A DNA stretch of 36,238 nucleotides from a virus. Both the position numbers and the translations under genes were made by a program. Every line of letters begins with the position of its first letter. Within the stretch, counting starts at the first letter, position 1. Under the pieces are notes generated by a model. That model was not told the DNA's origin and ran no database searches. It saw nothing but the letters and a program-made list of their open reading frames with translations. Below, in pieces: positions 8,233-16,678 of this stretch. Location: IMG/VR virus record IMGVR_UViG_3300027763_000132, positions 1 through 36,238 of that record; one strand, written 5' to 3'.

Positions 8233-9693
8233 ATGGCACTCGTTGACCCAAACATTGCAATGGGGTTCAGACCAACACAGTTTGAACAGCGCAATCCATT
8301 GCAGGAATACGCACAAATTCAGCAACTCCAAACTTCGCAATTGCAAAACCAGTTGGCTCGTCAGCAAATGGAGCAAGAGCAAGGCGTAATTGACTATTTA
8401 AATAGGGCAGATTTGTCAACACCATCTGGTGTTTCAGGTTTAAGCAAATTTGGCAAAACTGGTTTAGGTTACCAAAAGTTACTTACTGAACAACAAACAA
8501 ATGAGTTGAAGCGTCAAGAACTGAAAGGCAAAGTGCGTGATCAGCAAATGACTGCTCTTGGTACTGGCTTAACTTCTGTTTTAAACGACCCTTCTGACTC
8601 TAGCTTAACAGCGGCTTTTGATCGTTTAGACGCAACGGGCGTTGATACTACACGTTTTCGCCAAAGCCTTTTGTCTGAGCCTGATCTTGCAAAACGTAAA
8701 GCAGTTATCACGCAGTATGTGACTTCAAATCCAGAAGGTCGCCAAGCCTTAACCTTTGTACAGCCAAAGCCTGAAAAATTTGATTTAAATGGAAAGATTG
8801 TTGTTATAGACACAAACCCCAACAGTCCAACATATAAACAACAAGTTCAAGAATTTGAAAAGACTGCAACGATTGCTGATAAATTTGCGCGTGAAAAGTT
8901 TAATTGGGAAAAAGCCAATCCTGGCTTTGAACTTAGAGAAACTGAAGACGGAAATGTTGTTGGTGTAAACAAACGTACATTGCAAGCATTTCCTGTAATG
9001 ATGGGTGGTGCTGCGCCTGTTGCTCCTGCAACTCCTGTAGACGGTAGCCCTAGAGTTCCTGCTAACAATCTAGCCCCAACGCCAGCAAATGTTAATAGAT
9101 TAACACCAGCAAGCTCACAAGTAATCCCAGGCATGAATAGCGTGTTAGACCAACGTGCGCCTGCTGCTCCTGTGGCGACTACAACACCACAAATGCCACA
9201 AGCTGGTATGCCATTAAAAGGTGCGCGCAAAGAAGCGCCAGCTAAATTTAATGACACGGATATGCAATTGGCTGGATTGGCTGGTTCACTCAAAGAATTT
9301 AAAGACGAAGTTGGCAAGAATTTGACTACAGGTGCTAAATTTTTACCATCTGGTGCAGATACAGCTAGGATGCAAGCTAAGTACACATCTTTGTTGATGG
9401 GTGTGAAAGACTTGTACACGCTTGGCGCGTTGGCTGGTCCTGACATGGCAATTATTGAATCTCAACTTACAAACCCTGCTTCTTGGTCTGGAAAGTTCAC
9501 GACCAAAAAAGGTTTTGAAGAGCAAATTCAAGTCATTGAAGATATGCTAAAGCGTAGCGCAACAAACGTAGAAAACACTTATGGTCGCACACCTAAAGCC
9601 ACTAGAGAAGCCCTTAAAGGATTGCCAAGCGGTGGTTCTGGCGGTTTTGCTGGTGCAACAGCAGACAACCCACTTGGCTTGCCAGGAAGGTAA
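8233..9693 (+). CDS. Probable ejection / internal virion protein
   Basis: This 486-aa protein begins with a Gln-rich coiled coil (about residues 15-50, QIQQLQTSQLQNQLARQQME), then mixed helices. A Pro/Ala-rich linker lies around 265-340, followed by a helical C-terminal domain and a Gly-rich tail. It sits between the injection protein and another large helical protein, the place where podoviruses encode the proteins injected with the DNA. No enzymatic motif, such as a transglycosylase motif, was recognised. Confidence 0.72.
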   Translation: MALVDPNIAMGFRPTQFEQRNPLQEYAQIQQLQTSQLQNQLARQQMEQEQGVIDYLNRADLSTPSGVSGLSKFGKTGLGYQKLLTEQQTNELKRQELKGKVRDQQMTALGTGLTSVLNDPSDSSLTAAFDRLDATGVDTTRFRQSLLSEPDLAKRKAVITQYVTSNPEGRQALTFVQPKPEKFDLNGKIVVIDTNPNSPTYKQQVQEFEKTATIADKFAREKFNWEKANPGFELRETEDGNVVGVNKRTLQAFPVMMGGAAPVAPATPVDGSPRVPANNLAPTPANVNRLTPASSQVIPGMNSVLDQRAPAAPVATTTPQMPQAGMPLKGARKEAPAKFNDTDMQLAGLAGSLKEFKDEVGKNLTTGAKFLPSGADTARMQAKYTSLLMGVKDLYTLGALAGPDMAIIESQLTNPASWSGKFTTKKGFEEQIQVIEDMLKRSATNVENTYGRTPKATREALKGLPSGGSGGFAGATADNPLGLPGR

Positions 9694-9695
9694 TT

Positions 9696-11576
9696 ATGGC
9701 TACGCTTGTTGAGTTTCGCTCTAAATATCCTCAATATAACGATATGCCAGACTTGGCATTGGCTAACTCTTTGCATGAAAAGTTTTATGCAGATATGCCA
9801 AAGGCTGACTTTTTTAAATCTGTTGCTTTAAGTCCTGCCGCGCTGATTCCTGACAACGAAAAGATGATCACTTTGCCAAAGAGCATGACTCCTGTGGCAA
9901 AGACAGAACCATCAATGCAAGATCGTATTATGGGCGTGATTGAAACTCCATTGGCGCTTGGCGCTACTTTGGGCGGCGGTTTAATTTCACCTATTGTCGG
10001 TGTTGTTGGTTCTTTAGCCAGCGGGAAGTATGGTACACAAGAGGGCGTTCGTGCTGGTCAAGAAGCCATGAAGTCGGTGCAATATCAACCGCGCACACAA
10101 ACAGCTAGAGAGGCTTTAGGTGCTGTTGGTGAATTCTTACAGCCATTGTCAGCATTGCCACCAACCCTTGGCGCAACTGGTACAAGCCTCAACGCTTTGG
10201 CTGTCCCTGCTATGCAACAAACAGGTGCAATGGCTCGTCAAACATCTGTGCCAGCCGCTAATGCTTTGGCTAAAGTTGTTCAGCGTGAGCAAGCCCCTTC
10301 AATGCAAGGAATGGGCGCTGCTCAGACATCTGAACAATTGATGCGTGAAGAAAGATTTAACCGTTTTGGAATTCCTACCTTAAAGGGTGAACGAACAAAA
10401 GATTTGGCACAACAACAATTTGAATCTGAGGTTCAAAGAGGCGCATTGACTGGTATTTCCGAAGATACTAAAACCAAATTAACTGAAAAAATGCGTGGGT
10501 TTAAGGTTGGTCAAAAAGAGGCCATTCTTAATCAATTTGAGCGCATGACTGAAGAAGTGGGCGGCACAGTTGATCGCACAACGCCTCGCGCAGTTGGTAA
10601 TATTGTTGACAAAACAATAAGCGATCTATACACCAAAAAGTTTGACAATTACAAAGCGCTTTACAAGAAAGCAGATGATTCAGGCGAAACTTTAGAGCAA
10701 GTTCCTTACCAAGCCTTGCTTGATTACATTGGAACAAAAAGCACTACACGCCGTGAAAAGTTAGACCCAATTTTGAATGATGTGGCTGAATTGTTAGCCA
10801 TGAATGACCCGCAAAACACGGGGACTATTTCAATTCGTAATTTGGAAGACATTTTTCAAGTGGTTGGAACTGCCAAAGATTCGCCAAGTGCTAAACCATT
10901 AAAAGACTTAATTACGCAAATTGGTGATGGTGCTGGCGGAAAGTTGTATCAAGAAGCTCGTCAAGCCAGAACACAACTGGCTAAAGAGTTTGAAGATGTA
11001 TCTCGCGTTGACAAATTGCTAGGCACTAAGGCGGGTTATAAAGACCGCCGAGTTGCATTAGATGACGTTTACAACCATGTTGTCGTTGATGGTTCTTTAG
11101 AAGAAATGAGAACTGTAACTCAACTGCTTAAAAAAGGCGGTCCAGAAGGGCAGCAAGCATACAAAGAATTGCAAGGCTATACCATACAGCGCATGAAAGA
11201 TTTGTTGCTTAAAAAAGGTGACGAAACTGACGCTATCTTGTTAAACAATTTTAATAATTTTGTTACTCAACTTGATCGAGAAGACAAATTAGCTTATATG
11301 TTTGGCAAAACTGGCAGAGACACACTTCTTGATTTGCGACAAACTATTAAAGATGTAATGGTCAAAGAGCCAGGCGCTGTAAACTATCCCAACACTGGTG
11401 GTGTTGTTTTGCGTGGTTTAGAAACATTGCTGAAATTACCAGTAAAAGTTCCTGGCTCAAAGACAGCAGCGGAATGGGCGCGTGAAAGACAATACACTAA
11501 ACAACTTGAAGAAGCCCTAAAACAACCAAATAAACTAGCGCCTACGCAAGGTTCTAAGAATTCTCTTGCCCCATAA
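9696..11576 (+). CDS. Large internal virion / ejection protein
   Basis: This 626-aa protein starts with FRSKYPQYNDMPDLALANSL and HEKFYADMPKADFF (about 7-42), an N-terminal motif recalled from injected and polyvalent phage proteins. A hydrophobic Gly/Ala-rich segment (about 86-110, LALGATLGGGLISPIVGVVG) could insert in a membrane. The remaining 450 residues are charged and helical. It follows two other probable ejection genes and precedes the tail fibre gene. The role is inferred from N-terminus and context. Confidence 0.72.
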   Translation: MATLVEFRSKYPQYNDMPDLALANSLHEKFYADMPKADFFKSVALSPAALIPDNEKMITLPKSMTPVAKTEPSMQDRIMGVIETPLALGATLGGGLISPIVGVVGSLASGKYGTQEGVRAGQEAMKSVQYQPRTQTAREALGAVGEFLQPLSALPPTLGATGTSLNALAVPAMQQTGAMARQTSVPAANALAKVVQREQAPSMQGMGAAQTSEQLMREERFNRFGIPTLKGERTKDLAQQQFESEVQRGALTGISEDTKTKLTEKMRGFKVGQKEAILNQFERMTEEVGGTVDRTTPRAVGNIVDKTISDLYTKKFDNYKALYKKADDSGETLEQVPYQALLDYIGTKSTTRREKLDPILNDVAELLAMNDPQNTGTISIRNLEDIFQVVGTAKDSPSAKPLKDLITQIGDGAGGKLYQEARQARTQLAKEFEDVSRVDKLLGTKAGYKDRRVALDDVYNHVVVDGSLEEMRTVTQLLKKGGPEGQQAYKELQGYTIQRMKDLLLKKGDETDAILLNNFNNFVTQLDREDKLAYMFGKTGRDTLLDLRQTIKDVMVKEPGAVNYPNTGGVVLRGLETLLKLPVKVPGSKTAAEWARERQYTKQLEEALKQPNKLAPTQGSKNSLAP

Positions 11577-11593
11577 TGTCTCAAGGATAAAAA

Positions 11594-12346
11594 ATGGCAT
11601 CACTATCACCCACCCCTAAACTACAGTTCTTCGGGACTGATGGTTTGCCACTTGTTGGCGGTAAGTTGTACACCTATGCGGCTGGCACAACTACGCCATT
11701 GGCTACATATGTAGATCACACAGGCACGACGACCAACACCAACCCTGTTATCTTGGATTCCAATGGGCAGGCAAACGTGTGGTTGCCTGAGACAACTAGC
11801 TTTAAGTACATCCTCAAAACAGCCGCTGAAACAACGCTGTACACGGTTGACTATGTGTCAATCCCGCTGACGACCAACTCGTTTGCTTCGCCCCCTGCCA
11901 TTGGTACAGGCACACCAAACTCTGCAACATTCACGACTCTGAATGTTACTGGCGCGGCGATCTTTGAAAGTACCGCTGACTTTACTGAAGACACAACCTT
12001 TGACGCTGACGTTGACATTGCTGGCAAGCTCACGCTGTCAGGCACAGGCGCAGCCAAACTAAACGTAGGCACAACTGCCCAACGCCCCGCTTCACCTGTG
12101 GATGGCGATATTCGTTACAACACTAGCAATTTGAGATACGAAGGCTACAGTAACGGCGCATGGGGTCAGTTGGGTGGTGGTGCAACTGGTGGTGGTACAG
12201 ATCAGGTGTTTAACTTGAACAGCAAAACCGTCAATACAAGTTACACGTTCCCCACAAACTTCAACGCAAACTCTGTCGGCCCTATCACCATTGTTGGCGG
12301 CGCTACAGTTACCCTTCCTAGCGGTAGCCGTTGGGTTGTTCTTTAA
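11594..12346 (+). CDS. Tail fibre / receptor-binding protein with head-binding domain
   Basis: This 250-aa protein has a widely shared phage N-terminal domain (about residues 1-95): PTPKLQFFGTDGLPLVGGKL, then YAAGTTTPLATY and a NPVILDSNGQANVWLPE segment. This domain is known to attach fibres or tailspikes to the virion. The C-terminal part (about 95-250) is a Thr/Gly-rich repeat region that includes a QRPASPVDGDIRYNTSN segment common in fibres. It lacks a large receptor-binding domain, so the following paralogues may supply distal parts. Confidence 0.8.
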   Translation: MASLSPTPKLQFFGTDGLPLVGGKLYTYAAGTTTPLATYVDHTGTTTNTNPVILDSNGQANVWLPETTSFKYILKTAAETTLYTVDYVSIPLTTNSFASPPAIGTGTPNSATFTTLNVTGAAIFESTADFTEDTTFDADVDIAGKLTLSGTGAAKLNVGTTAQRPASPVDGDIRYNTSNLRYEGYSNGAWGQLGGGATGGGTDQVFNLNSKTVNTSYTFPTNFNANSVGPITIVGGATVTLPSGSRWVVL

Positions 12347-12355
12347 GGAAAAATT

Positions 12356-12940
12356 ATGTCTCTTGTTTTAACAGGCTCAACTAGCGGAAGTTGTACGCTA
12401 CAAGAACAAGCTGTGGCGGGAACGACTACGCTTACTCTGCCGACTATCACAGGTACTGTTGGTATCTTAGTTAGTGGTACGTCTGTTGCGTCTACTTCTG
12501 GCACAAGCATTGACTTTACTAGCATTCCTGCTGGCGTAAGGCGCATCACCGTTATGTTTAATGGTGTAAGTACAACTGGCACTTCACCACCCCAGATTCA
12601 AATTGGCTCAGGTAGCGTAACAACTTCTGGCTATCTTGGCTCAAATACTTTTCTTAACGCTACGATTGTTGGAGGCGCAAACTTTACAACTGGTTTTGGT
12701 ATTGGTGTTAGCGTTAGTTTGTGGAGCGCGGCTACTGTTTTTCACGGAACAATTGTTTTAACTTTACAAACTGGAAATACTTGGGTGTGTAATGGAAACA
12801 ATGGAACGTCTAACGCAGTAGGCACATATTTAACAAACGGTTCTCTTGCACTTGGCGGGACTCTTGACCGTGTACGCATCACAACCGCAGGCGGTACAGA
12901 AACATTTGACGCTGGTTCTATTAACATTCTTTACGAGTAA
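12356..12940 (+). CDS. Tail fibre-like paralogue 1
   Basis: This 194-aa, beta-rich protein is the first of three related genes. Residues 44-58 (VASTSGTSIDFTSIP), then RRITVMFNGVS, and the C-terminal LGGTLDRVRITTAGG and TFDAGSINILYE segments recur in the genes at 13101 and 13694. It resembles the small beta-sandwich domains at phage fibre tips or decoration proteins. It begins after an AAGGA ribosome binding site, 10 bases after the fibre gene. It probably forms a trimeric or multimeric distal element. Confidence 0.72.
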   Translation: MSLVLTGSTSGSCTLQEQAVAGTTTLTLPTITGTVGILVSGTSVASTSGTSIDFTSIPAGVRRITVMFNGVSTTGTSPPQIQIGSGSVTTSGYLGSNTFLNATIVGGANFTTGFGIGVSVSLWSAATVFHGTIVLTLQTGNTWVCNGNNGTSNAVGTYLTNGSLALGGTLDRVRITTAGGTETFDAGSINILYE

Positions 12941-12945
12941 ACATC

Positions 12946-13101
12946 ATGCCTACAAAAATCATTGTTGATCTTGCAACTGGTCAAGTTACTGAAGTTGAAC
13001 TTGAAGGCGCTGAGTTGGAGGCGTACAACGCTTCGTTGGCGGCTCAAGTTGTTGCACCACCCGCTGAAGTTGTTGCACCACCTGCTGAAGAGGCTAAATA
13101 A
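12946..13101 (+). CDS. 51-aa acidic protein between fibre paralogues
   Basis: ATG at 12946, TAA at 13099-13101. The 51 residues begin MPTKIIVDLATGQVTEVELE. The C-terminus is a tandem duplication (13048-13068 and 13069-13089) encoding VVAPPAE twice. The stop overlaps the ATG of the next fibre paralogue by one base (TAATG), which supports it as a real translated gene. Similar short proteins starting with an xVDxxTGxVxE segment occur beside fibre genes in phages. It could be a small chaperone or linker, but no function is known. Confidence 0.65.
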   Translation: MPTKIIVDLATGQVTEVELEGAELEAYNASLAAQVVAPPAEVVAPPAEEAK

Positions 13102-13691
13102 TGTCTGTCATCATCAACGCATCAACAACGTCTGGTTTAACCCAGACTGCTGACAACAGCGGAACGCTAGAACTACAAAGCAACGGCACGACTAAGTTAA
13201 CTGTTAGCTCTACTGGCGCTTACGGTCAATTGATTTCTGGTACTGCTGTTGCTTCAACAAGCGGTACGTCTATTGACTTTACAAGCATCCCTTCATGGGT
13301 CAAACGTATCACCGTAATGTTAAATGGGGTTAGCACAAGTAGCACAAGTGCTTTGCTAATTCAAGTTGGCTCTAGCTCTGTATCAACTTCGGGTTATACA
13401 TCAGTATCCCAAAACGTAAGCACAGGAACATCGTCATCGGCTGGTTTTTTGTTAAATGGTTCATCAGCAGCCGCACAAACTTACACTTCAGTAGTTCCAA
13501 TCTGTTTGGTTAGTTCTAATACTTGGGTGACTAGCGGCGTACTTGGTATCGGGTCAACGGCTACTAACATTACAACTTTTTCAGGTTCTAGTCCTGCATT
13601 GGGTGGCGCTCTTGATCGAGTTCGCATAACGACTGTCAACGGCACAGACACTTTTGACGCTGGTTCAATCAACATTCTTTACGAGGGCTAA
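13101..13691 (+). CDS. Tail fibre-like paralogue 2
   Basis: This 196-aa protein is paralogous to the products at 12356 and 13694 over its body and C-terminus. Shared blocks are SGTAVASTSGTSIDFTSIP (residues 46-64), SWVKRITVM, LGGALDRVRITTVNGTDTF and DAGSINILYE. The first 40 residues are different: a TSGLTQTADNSGTLELQSNG segment typical of the start of phage beta-helix fibre modules. The N-terminus is therefore modular while the sandwich domain is duplicated. It starts on the stop of the 51-aa gene and is 2 bases from the next paralogue. Confidence 0.72.
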   Translation: MSVIINASTTSGLTQTADNSGTLELQSNGTTKLTVSSTGAYGQLISGTAVASTSGTSIDFTSIPSWVKRITVMLNGVSTSSTSALLIQVGSSSVSTSGYTSVSQNVSTGTSSSAGFLLNGSSAAAQTYTSVVPICLVSSNTWVTSGVLGIGSTATNITTFSGSSPALGGALDRVRITTVNGTDTFDAGSINILYEG

Positions 13692-13693
13692 TC

Positions 13694-14218
13694 ATGTCAA
13701 CAATTATTGATGGCTCCGCAAGCGTCACGATTAATTCAGGTGCTGTTCTAGGCATTACGTCTGGCACAGCCGTAGCATCCACATCAGGCACTAGCATTGA
13801 TTTTACGTCTATCCCTTCTTGGGTGAAACGCATCACTGTGATGTTTAATTCCGTGTCAACAAACGGCTCAAGTATTCTTCAAGTTCAACTTGGTTCTGGT
13901 TCTATTGATGCAACGTCATACACTGGCTCTGCAACAAATATTGACAATGCTATTGGTGGTACTGCTAACTCTACTGGTTTTTTATTGTCTGATGCAAACA
14001 GCGCAGCAAGTACCATGATGGGTATAGCCACAATTGCGTTGTTAGGAAGCAATATTTGGATTTTTAGTTCAAATGGCACATTAGGTTCAGCCGCACAAAG
14101 TAATACTGTTGGTGCAGGCGTTAAGACGCTTTCAGGCACTCTTGACCGTTTACGCATCACTACAGTAAACGGAACCGACACCTTTGACGCTGGTAGCATA
14201 AATATCTTGTATGAGTGA
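13694..14218 (+). CDS. Tail fibre-like paralogue 3
   Basis: This 174-aa protein is the shortest of the three paralogues. Its N-terminus is cut to about 20 residues before the shared SGTAVASTSGTSIDFTSIP block (residues 23-41). It keeps the SWVKRITVMF, LSGTLDRLRITTVNGTDTF and DAGSINILYE segments. The middle third differs most among the copies, as expected if that part forms exposed loops. It overlaps the following membrane protein gene by 8 bases. Confidence 0.72.
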   Translation: MSTIIDGSASVTINSGAVLGITSGTAVASTSGTSIDFTSIPSWVKRITVMFNSVSTNGSSILQVQLGSGSIDATSYTGSATNIDNAIGGTANSTGFLLSDANSAASTMMGIATIALLGSNIWIFSSNGTLGSAAQSNTVGAGVKTLSGTLDRLRITTVNGTDTFDAGSINILYE

Positions 14219-14408
14219 TTCTGTGGAAACAAAGTTGGCGGTGCATGAAGCCATCTGTGCCGAGCGTTACAGCCGCATAGATGACCAGCTTACGTCTGGC
14301 GAAAAGCGCATGACCAAGATTGAATACCTGCTGTATGTGGTGATCTTGGCTGTGCTACTTGGCCCAGGCGTGGCGGCTGAGTTCATCAAGAAGTTGTTAG
14401 GCATCTAA
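14211..14408 (+). CDS. Small single-span membrane protein at the start of the lysis cassette
   Basis: This 65-aa protein has a charged N-terminal half (about 1-37) and one hydrophobic segment YLLYVVILAVLLGPGVAAEF (about 40-59), then a short basic tail. It overlaps the third fibre paralogue by 8 bases and stands first in a run of membrane proteins that ends in an endolysin. The orientation and charge fit a small holin or pinholin-type accessory, but single-span proteins are hard to assign. Confidence 0.68.
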   Translation: MSDSVETKLAVHEAICAERYSRIDDQLTSGEKRMTKIEYLLYVVILAVLLGPGVAAEFIKKLLGI

Positions 14409-14410
14409 AT

Positions 14411-15133
14411 GTGGACCCAATCAGTCTCCTTCTTATGGCACAGAGTGCGGTTGGGGCTATCAGGGCTGGTTGTCAAATGCTTTCAGAAGGTAAGGCAGAA
14501 ATTGGCAAGTTTAAAGAGCAAATCAAAGGGGGCGTAGCAGATGCAAAAGCAATCTTCAAAGAAGTCACAGGCATCTGGGGGTGGATTCAGTCTCTGTTCT
14601 CCACTGAGCAAGCCAAACCAAAACAATTGGCCCTTCCTACTTCAGAAGCAAAACCAAACGCCAAGCCTGTTGCAAAAGCAAAACAAGAGTTAAGTTTTGA
14701 GGAATTCCAAGCAAGAGCCGTACACGACATTTGCGAGAACCTTAAAATTTACTTTGAGGCTATGCGCCAGCTAAAAGCGCATTGTCGGGAACTTGAACAA
14801 CAAGCCCTTGTGACCGAGCGAGTTGCCGACAGCGCGATTGATCGTATTGAAATGGAATGGCAAATGAACCAACTTTCTGCCCAACTAAAACAATCCATGA
14901 TCTACGGAACGCCAGAATCATTGGGGCTAGGCGCTTTGTACCAAGAGTTTTTGGTCAAACATGGCGAAATCCTAGAAGAGCAGGAAGTTGCTAGAGCGTT
15001 AAAAGCAAAGAAATTAAGAGACAACGCATGGCGACAAGAACACCGCAACCAAATTCTGATCGCCAAGGCAACTTACGCAGTGGCAGTAGCAATGGGGTTC
15101 CTTCAACTGATTGGAATGTATTTCACTCTATGA
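14411..15133 (+). CDS. Helical membrane-associated protein of the lysis cassette
   Basis: This 240-aa protein starts with GTG at 14411, 2 bases after the previous stop. An N-terminal amphipathic region (PISLLLMAQSAVGAIRAGCQ), a WGWIQSLF segment (about 57-64) and a Lys/Ala/Pro-rich linker (70-95) are followed by a long coiled coil (about 95-215) and a C-terminal hydrophobic helix (TYAVAVAMGFLQLIGMYFTL, residues 221-240). It is probably tail-anchored. Similar proteins stand upstream of holins in other phages, but I know of no proven function. It may be a spanin-like or lysis-timing protein. Confidence 0.65.
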   Translation: MDPISLLLMAQSAVGAIRAGCQMLSEGKAEIGKFKEQIKGGVADAKAIFKEVTGIWGWIQSLFSTEQAKPKQLALPTSEAKPNAKPVAKAKQELSFEEFQARAVHDICENLKIYFEAMRQLKAHCRELEQQALVTERVADSAIDRIEMEWQMNQLSAQLKQSMIYGTPESLGLGALYQEFLVKHGEILEEQEVARALKAKKLRDNAWRQEHRNQILIAKATYAVAVAMGFLQLIGMYFTL

Positions 15134-15309
15134 AGGAATTTTGGTTTTGGGTAGCTATCGTAACGCTAATCATCTTTTGCTTGATGGGGTTGTCGCTTGC
15201 CATAATCCATGTCAACAAACAAATTCGAGAGCTTGAAGTTTTAATAACTAGACTTGAAGAAAAAAACCGCAAACAACAACTTTTACTAAAGAAATACTAC
15301 GATGAATGA
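15130..15309 (+). CDS. 59-aa membrane protein with coiled coil, spanin- or holin-like
   Basis: The start is taken as the ATG at 15130 because it forms an ATGA overlap with the previous stop. A longer upstream in-frame start at 15028 would only read the preceding gene in another frame. One N-terminal transmembrane helix (residues about 4-26, FWFWVAIVTLIIFCLMGLSL) precedes a charged coiled coil (27-59). This arrangement resembles an inner-membrane spanin, but it is shorter than usual. It overlaps the next gene by 8 bases. Confidence 0.65.
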   Translation: MKEFWFWVAIVTLIIFCLMGLSLAIIHVNKQIRELEVLITRLEEKNRKQQLLLKKYYDE

Positions 15310-15799
15310 TCTACTCAATCTTCTCAAGGGTATTGCGCCTACTCTTGCAACTGCTGTTGCTGGTCCTCTTGGGGGCGCTGCCGTATCTGCCATTGCTAAT
15401 CGGCTTGGTGTTGGAGACAGCGTAGAAGCGGTCGCCAAAGCCATTGCAGGCGACCCAGCAGCCGCAGCCAAACTGCAAAAGTTAGAACTTGAATATGCCA
15501 AGCTAGATATGGCGAACACCGCCGATGCGCGGGACATGAACAGCAAAATTCAAGAATCTGCCAATGCTGCATGGATTGCAAAGAACGCCGCCTACATCCT
15601 TGACTTTGCAATTGTGAGCGCAACCATTATCATGACTTGGATTGTGTTTTTTAAAGGCGTGCCTTCTGAAAACAAAGAGATTGCTTACATGGCTATTGGT
15701 TCGCTAATTACCATGTGCGGTACTGTTCTTAACTTCCATCGTGGTTCGTCTGCTGGTAGCAAATCCAAAACTGAAGAAATGATGAGAACAATCAAATGA
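15302..15799 (+). CDS. Holin, 3TM family-like
   Basis: This 165-aa protein has an N-terminal hydrophobic Ala/Gly segment (about 8-33), a helical charged middle (40-95), and two strong membrane helices (about 97-117 and 128-146), followed by a basic tail. That layout matches the phage putative 3TM holin family. The endolysin start overlaps its stop (ATGA at 15796-15799), the usual holin-endolysin coupling. It would form membrane lesions that let the muralytic enzyme reach the cell wall. Confidence 0.78.
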   Translation: MNDLLNLLKGIAPTLATAVAGPLGGAAVSAIANRLGVGDSVEAVAKAIAGDPAAAAKLQKLELEYAKLDMANTADARDMNSKIQESANAAWIAKNAAYILDFAIVSATIIMTWIVFFKGVPSENKEIAYMAIGSLITMCGTVLNFHRGSSAGSKSKTEEMMRTIK

Positions 15800-16224
15800 A
15801 CTTAACGCCACACTTTACTCTTGAAGAACTTACGCACACCGACCACCGTGAGTTTGACAACACGCCCAATGATGCTGAACTAGCTAACCTAGTGCGTCTA
15901 GCTGACTTCTTAGAGCAGGTTAAAGCTGTTTTAGGTGGCAAGCCAATCATGATTAATTCTGCTTTCAGGTCTAAGCAGGTGAACGATGCTGTTGGCTCTA
16001 AAGACACAAGCCAGCACCGCATCGGTTGTGCTGCCGACATTCGTGTGCCAAGCATGACACCAGACCAAGTTGTGAAAGCCATCATTGCCGCTGGTATTGG
16101 CTACGATCAAGTAATCCGTGAGTTTGATCGCTGGACACACATTAGTGTTCCAAATACTGAAGACACAGCGCCTCGCAAACAAGCGTTAATTATTGATAAA
16201 GCTGGCACCCGCGCTTATTCATAA
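15796..16224 (+). CDS. Endolysin, M15 family zinc peptidase
   Basis: This 142-aa protein is a single-domain peptidase of the M15 D-Ala-D-Ala carboxypeptidase type (Peptidase_M15_3-like). The zinc site is visible: His74 and Asp81 in SQHRIGCAAD (residues 72-81), and His115 in the WTHI motif (113-116). It starts FTLEELTHTDH, as usual for this group. It would cut peptidoglycan cross-links or stem peptides. No signal peptide is visible, so export depends on the holin encoded immediately upstream. Confidence 0.9.
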   Translation: MNLTPHFTLEELTHTDHREFDNTPNDAELANLVRLADFLEQVKAVLGGKPIMINSAFRSKQVNDAVGSKDTSQHRIGCAADIRVPSMTPDQVVKAIIAAGIGYDQVIREFDRWTHISVPNTEDTAPRKQALIIDKAGTRAYS

Positions 16225-16255
16225 ATAATTCATACTGCCAACGTCTAATGCGCTT

Positions 16256-16678
16256 ATGAAAATTAAGCGCGTAGACATTCGCCATTCTCAAATACAGAAT
16301 GAATTGTCGGTACTTCAAAAGAAGTGCTTACCTTTTGATGCGCCTTACAACACAAACTTAGGGTACTGGTGGATAACGTATGACGCATTTAATTTGCCGT
16401 GTGCTTTTGCAGGTCTTGTTTGTTCTGTGCGCTGGTCTAACGTGGGTTATTTGTGTCGTGCAGGCGTGTTACCTAGTCATCGTGGACACGGCTTACAGAA
16501 AAAACTTATTCGAGCGCGAGTTAGGCAAGCCAGAGCATTAGGCTGGAACTGGCTAATTACTGATACATACCAAAATCCTGCATCTTCTAACAGCTTGATT
16601 GCCACAGGCTTTAAATTGTTTGAGCCATCTAACCCTTGGGGTGCTAACGGCACTCTTTACTGGAGACTGAAGCTATGA
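16256..16678 (+). CDS. GNAT family N-acetyltransferase
   Basis: This 140-aa protein shows the GNAT acetyl-CoA motif A, AGVLPSHRGHGLQKKLI (about residues 69-85), with the R-G-H-G loop at 76-79. It ends the fold with the NPASSNSLIATGFKLF segment (about 107-122). The substrate is unknown. It could modify a host protein, a toxin or a small molecule. It lies between the endolysin and a metallophosphoesterase, overlapping the latter by 4 bases (ATGA). No clear Shine-Dalgarno precedes the ATG. Confidence 0.82.
   Translation: MKIKRVDIRHSQIQNELSVLQKKCLPFDAPYNTNLGYWWITYDAFNLPCAFAGLVCSVRWSNVGYLCRAGVLPSHRGHGLQKKLIRARVRQARALGWNWLITDTYQNPASSNSLIATGFKLFEPSNPWGANGTLYWRLKL

Noticed and set aside
8847-9446. 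199-codon minus-strand ORF
   Set aside because: Antisense shadow of the 486-aa ejection gene. No promoter or leftward neighbours.
12356-14218. Diversity-generating retroelement acting on the fibre paralogues
   Set aside because: No reverse transcriptase gene or template repeat was found anywhere in the window.
15028-15129. N-terminal extension of the 59-aa membrane protein
   Set aside because: These codons only read the preceding gene in another frame. The ATG at 15130 gives an ATGA overlap and a normal membrane protein.
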